Positions 1 through 5,517 of a stretch of DNA of 5,517 bases are shown in pieces (position 1 is the first letter of the stretch; each line of letters opens with the position of its first letter). The position numbers and the translations under genes are program-made. The DNA comes from an uncultured Rhodanobacteraceae bacterium (GTDB lineage Bacteria; Pseudomonadota; Gammaproteobacteria; Xanthomonadales; Rhodanobacteraceae). The notes beneath the pieces are model-generated. The model was not told the DNA's origin and searched no databases. It worked only from the letters and a program-made list of their open reading frames with translations. The DNA lies in the NCBI GenBank assembly GCA_937902695.1, contig CALFNI010000397.1, positions 1 to 5,517 on the forward strand, written 5' to 3'.

Positions 1-812
1 CGCCGCACCTGATAAAGAACCACGACCTTTTGACCCTCGACGACGTCGGCTCGATGACTAACGCGGGACGCCTGCCGATGGTCCTCTCGATGACGTGCTA
101 CTCGGCGCCGTTCGACAACCCGACCGAGGACTCGATCGGCGAGAAGTTCCTGCGCGAGCCGAACAAGGGCGCGATCGCGGTGTTCGCGGCGTCGTGGCGC
201 AACGCGCCGTCGGCGACGTACAGCCGCTCGGTCATCGACGAGCTGCTGAAACCCGGCGCGACGATCGGTGAGGCGATCCTCCGCGCGAAGAGAGGCTCGC
301 AGGATCGCACGCTCGTCGAGATGTACAACCTGCTCGGCGATCCCGCCGTCGTGCTCGAGCGGCCGCGCGACAAGGCGCGCGTCGCGTTCGACGCCGACCG
401 CTGGAATCCGGGCGTCGCCGTCGACCTCGGCACGAGCCGCTTCGACGGCAACCTCGTCGTCGACTGGCTCGATGCGAAAGGCACGAAGCTCGCCTCGATG
501 CCGTATGCGCTCGACACTCCGCGCTTCCGCCTCGGCGTTCCTTCGTTCGCCGGCGGCAAGGCGGCCAGCGTGCGCATCTACGCCGCGTCGCCGTCGACCG
601 GACGCGACCTCGTCGGCGGCGCCGATCTCGCGACATCGAAGCCGCGCGCGCCGCTGGCCGCGCGCATCGCCGCGTGGTGGCGCGATTTCACGCGTGCGCC
701 GTACAAGCCGCGGCCGCGCACGGCCGACACGATCTCCCAGCTCGGCTTCGACGATCCGGCCGTGCAGACAGCAGCCGCTTCGGGCGCGCAGGCCGCGGGC
801 GGAGCGCGCTGA
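1..812 (+). CDS. Gingipain-like C25 cysteine peptidase, C-terminal part (5' end outside window)
   Basis: The frame is open from the left edge (first full codon at base 3) to the TGA at 810-812, giving 269 visible residues with no start of its own. A TTG at 30 is internal, because the family-like residues PHLIKNHDLLTLDD run across it. The segment GRLPMVLSMTCYSAPFDNP, followed by SIGEKFL and GAIAVFAASW, matches the end of the peptidase C25 catalytic domain. The Cys encoded at 96-98 is the expected nucleophile. The partner His lies upstream and is not visible. A GDPA motif (336-347) closes the catalytic domain, as is usual in the family. A beta-rich, probably Ig-like region follows (about bases 370-630), then a basic stretch with AWWRDF and an Ala/Gly-rich tail. 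No type IX secretion sorting domain or final membrane anchor is seen. Family-level substrates are proteins cut by a caspase-fold Cys/His dyad; the specificity here is unknown. The next gene begins 4 nt downstream, so the two are probably co-transcribed. Confidence 0.85.
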   Translation, partial: PHLIKNHDLLTLDDVGSMTNAGRLPMVLSMTCYSAPFDNPTEDSIGEKFLREPNKGAIAVFAASWRNAPSATYSRSVIDELLKPGATIGEAILRAKRGSQDRTLVEMYNLLGDPAVVLERPRDKARVAFDADRWNPGVAVDLGTSRFDGNLVVDWLDAKGTKLASMPYALDTPRFRLGVPSFAGGKAASVRIYAASPSTGRDLVGGADLATSKPRAPLAARIAAWWRDFTRAPYKPRPRTADTISQLGFDDPAVQTAAASGAQAAGGAR

Positions 813-816
813 CATC

Positions 817-1671
817 GTGCGCGCGCTGCTCGAGCTCGCGCGGCCGGAACAATGGATCAAGAACGGCTTCGTCCTGCTGCCGTTGATCTTCGGCCAGGCC
901 GTAGGCGATCCCGAAGCGGTGCGCGGCGCGATCCTCGCGACGCTCGCGTTCTGCCTGCTGTCCTCGGCCGTCTATGCCGGCAACGACGTCGTCGATGCCG
1001 GCCGCGATCGGGGCCATCCGGTCAAATGCAAGCGCCCCGTCGCGCGCGGCGCGGTGACGCCGTCGACCGCGCTGATCTTCTCCGGCGCCCTCGTCGCGAT
1101 CTCGTGCGCGCTCGGCGCGCTCGCGGGCGGACTCCTGCTCGTCGCGACGCTCGCGGCGTATCTCGCCTTGCAGGTCGCCTACTCGCTCGCGCTGAAACAC
1201 GTGCCGTATCTCGGCGCGTTCGTGATCGCGGTCGGCTTCGTGCTGCGCATCGTCGCCGGCGGCATCGGCGCGCGCGTGCCGCTGACGCCGTGGATCGTCG
1301 CGCTGGGCTTCCTGCTCGCGCTGCTGCTCGCGCTCGGCAAGCGGCACGGCGATCTCGTCAACGCGCGCGCCGTCGGCGCTGGGCTTCGCTACGACCGCAC
1401 CACGCTCGAGCGGATCCTCGTCGCCATCGCGGCGGCCACGTTCACCGCCTACGTGCTCTACACCCTCTCGCCGGCCGTGCTCGCGCGGCACGGCCATCAT
1501 CCGCTCGTGTTCTCGACGCCGTGGGTCGCGCTCGGGCTCGGACGCTATCTCAAGCTCGCGCTGCGCGACGGCGCCGGCAGCGATCCGAGCGCGCTCGCGG
1601 TCAGCGACGCCGTGCTGCTGATCTCGGTCATCGGCTGGCTCCTGACGCTCGCGCTCATCCTGTACCGCTGA
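817..1671 (+). CDS. UbiA-family prenyltransferase, decaprenyl-phosphate phosphoribosyltransferase-like
   Basis: The product is a 284-residue multi-pass membrane protein. It opens with LARPEQWIKN, the amphipathic start typical of this UbiA branch. The first Asp-rich motif NDVVDAGRD fits NDxxDxxxD (Asn56, Asp57, Asp60, Asp64) and is followed by HPVKCKRPVARG, the diphosphate-binding loop. The second motif region is YSLALKHVPYLG (122-133), then GFVLRIVAGG and LALGKRHGDLV. These segments resemble DPPR synthases, which transfer phosphoribose from PRPP to polyprenyl phosphate at the membrane, the first step toward decaprenylphosphoryl-arabinose in actinobacteria. The length is usual for the family, with about eight or nine hydrophobic helices. 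The GTG start at 817 was chosen because homology begins at once, the previous gene stops at 812, and GGAG lies at 801-804, although its 12-nt spacer is long. The frame stays open far upstream, but that part is an Arg/Ser-rich shadow of the C25 gene. Position 133 is Gly where an acidic residue is common. The exact acceptor is inferred; another polyprenyl-phosphate or quinone substrate is possible. Confidence 0.85.
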   Translation: MRALLELARPEQWIKNGFVLLPLIFGQAVGDPEAVRGAILATLAFCLLSSAVYAGNDVVDAGRDRGHPVKCKRPVARGAVTPSTALIFSGALVAISCALGALAGGLLLVATLAAYLALQVAYSLALKHVPYLGAFVIAVGFVLRIVAGGIGARVPLTPWIVALGFLLALLLALGKRHGDLVNARAVGAGLRYDRTTLERILVAIAAATFTAYVLYTLSPAVLARHGHHPLVFSTPWVALGLGRYLKLALRDGAGSDPSALAVSDAVLLISVIGWLLTLALILYR

Positions 1672-1674
1672 GCG

Positions 1675-2694
1675 CTACTCGTCGTCCTCTTCGCTCTGCG
1701 GCTCGCCGCCGGCCGGCTCCTCGGTGCGCGCCTTGTCGAGCTTCGCGCGCAACGCTTCGGCATCGGTGAAGAAAGCCTGCTCGCGCTGTGGCGAGACGAG
1801 ACGCAGCGCGGGCGGTTCGAGCCGGCTCAGCAGAGCGGGCTGGCCGTAGGTGGAGCGGTACTCGCTCTGCTTCAGCGTCTGCATCGCGACGCCCGCCGCG
1901 ACGAGGATCAACGCGATGACCAGTTTCAGCGGTCGGCGCGCGCGATTCACGGCGAGCAGATGCGCGAACACGATGCCGCCGAGGAAAAGCCACGCGAATA
2001 CGTACGACGAGTTCGCCAGCGCCGTCCACGACAGGGCGAACGCGCCGATCTCGGCAAGCTGGCTGTAGACGGAATAACCGAGCAGACCCGCCGCGACGAT
2101 CAGGAAGTGAAGCCCGAAGCGCGGACGCCCGGTGAAGACGCGCGTCAGGACGCTCCAGCCGGTCGTCCAGACGACGACGGCGACCGTCAGGATCAGGAGC
2201 GGCGTGAAGTAGCGGATCGCCTTCGGTTCGTTCGTTTCGCTCAGCCACAGATCGAGCGCGGCCAGCGCGAACACGCCGGCGATGCAGAGGACCGCCGACG
2301 GCCAGTACGGCAAGCCGCGCAGCATCGGCGTCTCGGCCGGCACCTCGTGCGCGGCCGTGCGCACGCGCAGCACCGTCGCGCCGATCGAGAGCTCGTGGCC
2401 CGCGTCGAGCGTGACTTCCTTGGTGGGCTTGCGCGCGCGGTCGACGTAGAGGCCGTTGAGGCTGCCGAGGTCCTCGGCGACGAGCGCGCCGTTCTCGCCG
2501 CGCGTGATGCGGAGATGGTGCGCGGCGACGTGCGGATCGTCGACGATGACGTCGTTGTCGTAGGCACGGCCGACCGTGATCGGCACATCAATGAAGCGAT
2601 AGCGCGCGGCGACGTCGTGGTGCAGCCGCGACAGCACCTCGATCCAGATCGCAGGCTCGGCGAGCGGCGTGGTCGGAATCATCACTTCGCCCAT
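1675..2694 (-). CDS. FHA-domain integral membrane protein
   Basis: The product has 339 residues from the ATG at 2694. An FHA domain occupies about residues 38-112, with the signatures VGRAYDND (Gly42, Arg43), VAAHHLRI (His60) and DLGSLNGLYVD (Asn80, Gly81). FHA domains normally bind phosphothreonine peptides. Here the usual Ser three residues before the His is Ala57, and the Thr before Asn80 is Leu79. Hydrophobic segments follow at about 132-150, 162-181, 193-211, 222-249 and 256-273. An acidic tail ends in SEEDDE. Basic loops at 185-192 and 250-257 suggest an N-in, five-pass topology with the tail (274-339) in the periplasm. The ATG at 2694 is preceded by GGGGAG at a 5-nt spacing, inside the end of the protease gene, giving a 13-nt overlap. 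The other candidate, ATG at 2682, overlaps that stop by one base. Co-expression with the protease is nearly certain. No kinase or phosphatase partner is in the window, so the ligand is unknown. Confidence 0.85.
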   Translation of the reverse strand: MGEVMIPTTPLAEPAIWIEVLSRLHHDVAARYRFIDVPITVGRAYDNDVIVDDPHVAAHHLRITRGENGALVAEDLGSLNGLYVDRARKPTKEVTLDAGHELSIGATVLRVRTAAHEVPAETPMLRGLPYWPSAVLCIAGVFALAALDLWLSETNEPKAIRYFTPLLILTVAVVVWTTGWSVLTRVFTGRPRFGLHFLIVAAGLLGYSVYSQLAEIGAFALSWTALANSSYVFAWLFLGGIVFAHLLAVNRARRPLKLVIALILVAAGVAMQTLKQSEYRSTYGQPALLSRLEPPALRLVSPQREQAFFTDAEALRAKLDKARTEEPAGGEPQSEEDDE

Positions 2695-4097
2695 GCGAGC
2701 TCCCCGAGGAACCGCTGCGCGAGCGTCACCGCGTTTTCGTAACTGACGCCCTGCATGGCGAGGCGCGAGACCAGCGCTTCCTTGTCGCGATCCTGCGTGA
2801 CCGTCGTGATGGCGACGTCGTAGATGCCGGCGAAATCGCGATACGCCCGCGCGCACCAGACCGTGCGCATCACCGGGCCCGCCTTACCGCCGTCGTCGCG
2901 CTGCACGAAATCCTCGTGGCACTCCGGCTGGGTCAGGCGCTTGCGCGACCAGGAGCGGATCATGCCGGCGCCGCCGTAGTACTGCGAGACGAACGCGGCG
3001 AACTGGAACGGATTGAGATCGACGCTGCGCACGTACGCGTGCGAAAGCTCGGCGCGCCCGGTTTCGATGTCCTCGGCGATGTAGAGCGAGCTCTGCGAGC
3101 TGCAGCTCGTCGAATCGAGCTGCGCGCGCGGCTTGGGCGTCTGGTCGGCATTGGTGCGCGCCCAGCAGTTGAACCACGGCGCCGCGCTTTCGGGCGCCTC
3201 GTACGGCCCCAGCGTCGCGGCCTTGAAGCCCTGCTCGCCGAGTGCGTGATAGAACGCGCCTTGCCAGGTGACCAGCTGCCGGTCGATCTCGTCGCGCACG
3301 TGGCCGAGATCGAGCGGCGGCTCGGTCTTCGCGCGCTCGAACAGCGCCGAGACCTTGCTCGCCGGCACGAGGAAGCTCACGAGCTCGCCGTCGAGCCGCT
3401 TGGCGACGTTGATGCCGGCAACCTTGCCGGCCGCCGTCACCGCGGGGCCCCCGCTCATGCCGGGATTGATCGCGCCGGTGAAATGCACGCGTGCGTTGTA
3501 GCTCTTCTCGACGAAGCCGTTGTAGGTGCCTTCGACGATCGTGAAGCCGAGATCGAGCGGATTGCCCATCGCGTAGAGCCGCTCGCCGCGCGGCGACTTG
3601 TCCTCGAGCGCCGCGGGATCGAACTCGAGATGCGGAAGATCGGTACCGTCGACCTTGACGATCGCGACGTCGTTCGCGACGTCGATCGCGATGAGCTTCA
3701 GGGGGCCTTGCGATCCGTCGGGCCGCGCGAACTCCAGACGGTAGGTCTTCGGTTCGAGCGCGTACTGCGAGACGACGTGATAGTTCGTCACCGCGAGCCC
3801 GTCCGCGCTGACGAGAAATCCCGAGCCGATCGACGATTGCCGCCCGGCCGCCTCGACCAGCGTGCGGATCTGCAGCAGGCCCGGTCGCGCCACCGCATAG
3901 ATGCTTTCCGCCGCAGCCGAGACGTTCGGCGTCGGCGGCATCAGCGGCGGCTCGGGCGGCACGGGCGCCTGGATCGGCTGCGCGGCGGGCGGCGCCGGGC
4001 TTCCGCTCTGCGCCGATACGGTCGCCGACGCGACGAGCGCGCCGAAGACGAGCGCGATGCCGCGTCCTGCCGATCGAGCAAATGCACTTGCTCTCAT
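2682..4097 (-). CDS. Exported trypsin-like (HtrA/Deg-type) serine protease with unusual C-terminal extension
   Basis: The product has 471 residues from the ATG at 4097. The N-terminus is a Sec signal: basic start MRASAFARSAGR, hydrophobic GIALVFGALVASATVSA, and likely cleavage after VSA near residue 29. A Pro-rich linker (about 35-57) follows. The S1/HtrA-type domain (about 65-255) shows the full triad: His107 in TNYHVV, Asp143 in ANDVAIV and Ser215 in NPGMSGGP. YAMGNPLDLGFT and the oxyanion-loop GAINPG are typical of Deg proteases. No PDZ domain follows. Instead there is a region of about 215 residues that I do not recognise, with Cys311, Cys332, Cys393 and Cys415 (possibly two disulfides). 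The protein should act in the periplasm or outside the cell. The start at 4097 was preferred because GGAG (4107-4104) sits 6 nt before it. An in-frame ATG at 4109 would add four residues (MEIA) but has no good ribosome site. The FHA gene overlaps its 3' end, so the two are likely a functional pair. Confidence 0.88.
   Translation of the reverse strand: MRASAFARSAGRGIALVFGALVASATVSAQSGSPAPPAAQPIQAPVPPEPPLMPPTPNVSAAAESIYAVARPGLLQIRTLVEAAGRQSSIGSGFLVSADGLAVTNYHVVSQYALEPKTYRLEFARPDGSQGPLKLIAIDVANDVAIVKVDGTDLPHLEFDPAALEDKSPRGERLYAMGNPLDLGFTIVEGTYNGFVEKSYNARVHFTGAINPGMSGGPAVTAAGKVAGINVAKRLDGELVSFLVPASKVSALFERAKTEPPLDLGHVRDEIDRQLVTWQGAFYHALGEQGFKAATLGPYEAPESAAPWFNCWARTNADQTPKPRAQLDSTSCSSQSSLYIAEDIETGRAELSHAYVRSVDLNPFQFAAFVSQYYGGAGMIRSWSRKRLTQPECHEDFVQRDDGGKAGPVMRTVWCARAYRDFAGIYDVAITTVTQDRDKEALVSRLAMQGVSYENAVTLAQRFLGELAWAK
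2700..2705 (-). promoter_or_regulatory. Ribosome binding site of the FHA gene, inside the protease gene
   Basis: GGGGAG at 2705-2700 on the - strand stands 5 nt before the ATG at 2694 and lies within the last codons of the protease (Gly-Glu of GELAWAK). It supports the 2694 start over the 2682 ATG and lets the FHA protein be made from the same message. Confidence 0.6.
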
Positions 4098-4103
4098 CGC
4101 GAT

Positions 4104-4107
4104 CTCC
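4104..4107 (-). promoter_or_regulatory. Ribosome binding site deciding the protease start
   Basis: On the - strand GGAG (4107-4104) lies 6 nt before the ATG at 4097-4095. It overlaps the other in-frame ATG at 4109. This favours the downstream ATG, whose product starts with the basic region expected of a signal peptide. Confidence 0.6.
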
Positions 4108-4117
4108 ATGGGACCGA

Positions 4118-4146
4118 GACTAACGCCGTCGGGCCCGTGGGTCCAA
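4118..4146 (-). promoter_or_regulatory. Weak candidate sigma70-type promoter for the protease-FHA pair
   Basis: On the - strand TTGGAC (4146-4141) resembles a -35 box. After exactly 17 nt comes TTAGTC (4123-4118), a poor -10 match. The start of the protease lies about 20 nt beyond, leaving a short leader. Position in the gap is the main support; the -10 is weak, and read-through from the GT4 gene is equally plausible. Confidence 0.2.
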
Positions 4147-4152
4147 CGCCGT
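4122..4152. repeat. 8-bp direct repeat AACGCCGT in the GT4-protease spacer
   Basis: AACGCCGT occurs at 4122-4129 and again at 4145-4152, 23 bp apart start to start, close to two helical turns. Both copies lie in the only real intergenic gap of the - strand block, before the protease gene. A paired operator is possible. In a GC-rich genome an 8-bp match this close could also be chance. Confidence 0.35.
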
Positions 4153-4154
4153 GT

Positions 4155-5297
4155 TCACGCAACGTTTACGGCGCGATAGGCATCTATCGTCGCCTCGACG
4201 CAACGCGACCAGGGGTAAGCGCGCGAGCGCGCGATTCCGCGCGCCGATGCGTGCGTGCGCCACGCCGAATCGTCCAGCACGCGCGCGAGGCCGTCGCGCA
4301 AGGATTCCTCGTCGGTCGGATCGACCAGCAGTGCCGCATCGCCGGCGACCTCGGGCAGCGAGGACACGTTCGACGTCAGCACCGGCACGCCGCTCGCCAT
4401 CGCCTCGAGCACCGGAAGGCCAAAGCCTTCGTACAGCGACGGAAACGCGAACGCGTGCGCGCCGGCATAGATCTGCGGGAGCTCGTCTTCCCCGACATAG
4501 CCGAGCCGCCGCACGATGCCGGCCGCTTCGAGCGGCGCGATCGTCTCTTCGAGCTCGCGGTTGAGCCAGCCGCGGCCGCCGACGATCACCAGCGGATGGC
4601 GTGCCTTCGTCGTCGTCGGCAGCGCTGCGTAGGCGCGCACGAGTCGCGCGAGGTTCTTGCGCGGCTCGAGCGTCGCGACGACGAGGAGATACGCGCTGTG
4701 CGCGAGCCCGTGCCTGGCGAGCGTCGCGAGGATCTCCTCGGCCGTGCGCGGGCGATACGCGGCATCGACGCCGAGCGGAATCGCGCGGATCTTCGCGCGC
4801 GGCAACGCGAAGCGCGAGGCGATCTCGGCCGCGATGAACTCCGAATCGGTCAGCACGAGGTCCGCGCGCGCGAGCGTCTCGGGGAGATGGCGCTCGAGAA
4901 AGCGCACGCGCTCGGCCGGGTGCGCATCGGGATAGCTCAGCCACGAGAGATCGTGCACGGTCGCCAGCGCCGGCCCTTCGAACGGCATCAGCACGTAGTT
5001 CGGCGTGTGCAGGATGAAACCCCTCAGGCGCCGCGTGTGCAGGCGGAACAGCCCGCCGCGGATCTGCTGATAGAGCTCCAGCGCCTGCGTCTTGAACGGA
5101 ACGTTGCGCCGGATCGCGGCGATCGTGCTGTTCGCGGCGAGCGCGTGCGCGGGATCGTCGACCCAGCGGTACGCGGAGTAGAGGCGAAGCTCTTCGATCG
5201 CCTCGTGCCGCGCGAGGCCGTGGGCGAGCTCGAGCGCGTAGCGGCCGATGCCGGTCAGCGGCGCGGTGATCGCGTCGACATTGAAGATGACGCGCAT
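4155..5297 (-). CDS. GT4-family glycosyltransferase (mannosyltransferase-like)
   Basis: The product is a complete 380-residue retaining glycosyltransferase with a GT-B fold. The N-terminal acceptor domain begins MRVIFNVDAI with the Gly-rich TGIGRY loop (15-20) and contains TVHDLSWL (113-120). The C-terminal donor domain carries VATLEPRKNL (207-216, Arg213 and Lys214 expected near the donor phosphates), IVGGRGW, and the family signature LYEGFGLPVLEAMASGVPV with the EX7E pair Glu290 and Glu298. This layout and length match GT4 enzymes that add mannose or rhamnose from GDP- or dTDP-sugars during O-antigen or exopolysaccharide assembly at the cytoplasmic face of the inner membrane. The actual sugar is not readable from sequence. 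The ATG at 5297 directly follows the stop of the upstream SDR gene (TGAATG), so translation probably depends on coupling; no clear Shine-Dalgarno site is seen. The neighbouring GDP-sugar SDR suggests a GDP-deoxyhexose or GDP-mannose donor. No truncation or missing key residue is evident. Confidence 0.9.
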   Translation of the reverse strand: MRVIFNVDAITAPLTGIGRYALELAHGLARHEAIEELRLYSAYRWVDDPAHALAANSTIAAIRRNVPFKTQALELYQQIRGGLFRLHTRRLRGFILHTPNYVLMPFEGPALATVHDLSWLSYPDAHPAERVRFLERHLPETLARADLVLTDSEFIAAEIASRFALPRAKIRAIPLGVDAAYRPRTAEEILATLARHGLAHSAYLLVVATLEPRKNLARLVRAYAALPTTTKARHPLVIVGGRGWLNRELEETIAPLEAAGIVRRLGYVGEDELPQIYAGAHAFAFPSLYEGFGLPVLEAMASGVPVLTSNVSSLPEVAGDAALLVDPTDEESLRDGLARVLDDSAWRTHASARGIARSRAYPWSRCVEATIDAYRAVNVA

Positions 5298-5517
5298 TCA
5301 GCGCGCGTCGCCGGCGACGACGCGCCGTTCGCGCGCGAGATCGGCATCGACCATGCGCTGCGCGAGACCCGCGGTATCGAGCGACGGCACGAAACCGAGC
5401 TCGCGTCGCGCGCGCGATGCATCGCCGACCAGCAGCGGCGCATCGCTCGGACGGAACAGCTTCGGATCGAGGCGGATACGCACGCGATCGGTGCCGCGCT
5501 CGACGCCGACTTCCTCG
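5298..5517 (-). CDS. NAD-dependent epimerase/dehydratase, GDP-mannose 4,6-dehydratase-like, C-terminal end only
   Basis: Seventy-two codons are visible before the TGA at 5300-5298. The frame is open to the right edge, so the start and the Rossmann/catalytic part lie outside the window. The residues RIRLDPKLFRPSD, LLVGDASRARRELGF and QRMVDADLARE match the last part of extended SDRs acting on GDP-sugars. In GDP-mannose 4,6-dehydratase and GDP-4-keto-6-deoxymannose reductase, the RPxDxxxLxGD segment lines the nucleotide-sugar pocket and the following helix closes the protein. The C-terminal 12 residues or so (VVAGDAR and nearby) look like a non-conserved tail. The gene ends directly against the ATG of the GT4 gene, consistent with one operon that makes a nucleotide sugar and uses it. 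Which of the two activities it has, or a related epimerase activity, cannot be decided from this fragment. Confidence 0.78.
   Translation of the reverse strand, partial: EEVGVERGTDRVRIRLDPKLFRPSDAPLLVGDASRARRELGFVPSLDTAGLAQRMVDADLARERRVVAGDAR

Noticed and set aside
268..816. Long in-frame 5' extension of the UbiA gene
   Set aside because: It overlaps the well-supported C25 reading frame, its translation is Arg/Ser-rich low-complexity, and UbiA homology starts right at the GTG at 817.
688..1500. Long - strand frame opposite the C25/UbiA genes
   Set aside because: The product is Arg/Glu/Asp-rich with no motif. It is the usual antisense shadow of GC-rich coding DNA.
2223..2240. TTCG-rich stretch resembling a short tandem repeat
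   Set aside because: It encodes the loop SETNEP of the FHA protein between two membrane segments and the repeats are imperfect and few.
1960..2742. Long + strand frame opposite the FHA gene
   Set aside because: It is charged and low-complexity with no recognisable domain, while the opposite strand encodes clear FHA and membrane segments.
2695..2856. Upstream extension of the FHA gene
   Set aside because: The extra residues are Arg/His-rich and are a shadow of the protease 3' end. A good ribosome site supports the start at 2694.
3096..3109. Perfect 14-bp palindrome CGAGCTGCAGCTCG
   Set aside because: It falls in the protease coding sequence where Ser/Cys codons (AGC, TGC, TCG) encode STSCSSQSS. 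Codon use explains it better than a binding site.
4111..4144. GGACC...GGTCC inverted repeat as a terminator for the GT4 gene
   Set aside because: The stem is only 5 bp with a loop of over 20 nt and no T-run on either strand.
4120..4944. Second - strand frame inside the GT4 gene
   Set aside because: It is Arg/Ala-rich and overlaps an intact GT4 protein with all signature motifs in the other frame.

Overview
This GC-rich window (roughly two thirds G+C, with a strong G/C bias at third codon positions) is densely coding and looks like a chromosomal segment of a Gram-negative bacterium. A proteobacterium is most likely. The reasons are an exported HtrA-like protease with a Sec signal, GT4/GDP-sugar genes of the O-antigen or exopolysaccharide type, and the codon style. 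The phylum is an inference and no rRNA or other marker is present.

Layout: there are six protein genes and two of them run off the edges. On the + strand, the 3' part of a gingipain-type (peptidase family C25) cysteine peptidase gene (to 812) is followed after 4 nt by a complete UbiA-superfamily gene (817-1671). The latter resembles decaprenyl-phosphate phosphoribosyltransferase. The + strand block then meets a - strand block tail to tail, with only 3 nt between the stop codons. Reading in their own direction, the - strand genes are: the C-terminal end of a GDP-mannose dehydratase/epimerase-like SDR gene (entering at 5517, ending at 5298); a complete GT4 glycosyltransferase (5297-4155) whose ATG abuts the SDR stop; a 57-nt spacer; an exported trypsin-like serine protease (4097-2682); and a membrane protein with an N-terminal FHA domain (2694-1675) whose start overlaps the end of the protease gene.

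How they may work together: the SDR and GT4 genes form a nucleotide-sugar/glycan assembly pair. The protease and FHA gene are tightly coupled and probably form one functional unit. By the positive-inside rule the FHA protein has five membrane segments, a cytoplasmic FHA domain and an acidic C-terminal tail in the periplasm, the same compartment as the protease. The C25 peptidase/UbiA pair is a second coupled unit. Polyprenyl-phosphate chemistry (UbiA) and glycan assembly (SDR, GT4) both point to the cell envelope.

The points most worth a second look are the non-canonical phosphothreonine pocket of the FHA domain, the uncharacterised four-cysteine C-terminal extension of the protease, the Gly at a usually acidic position of the UbiA second motif, and the C25-UbiA pairing. 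I saw no RNA gene, mobile element or CRISPR array, and there is no non-coding stretch longer than about 60 bases.
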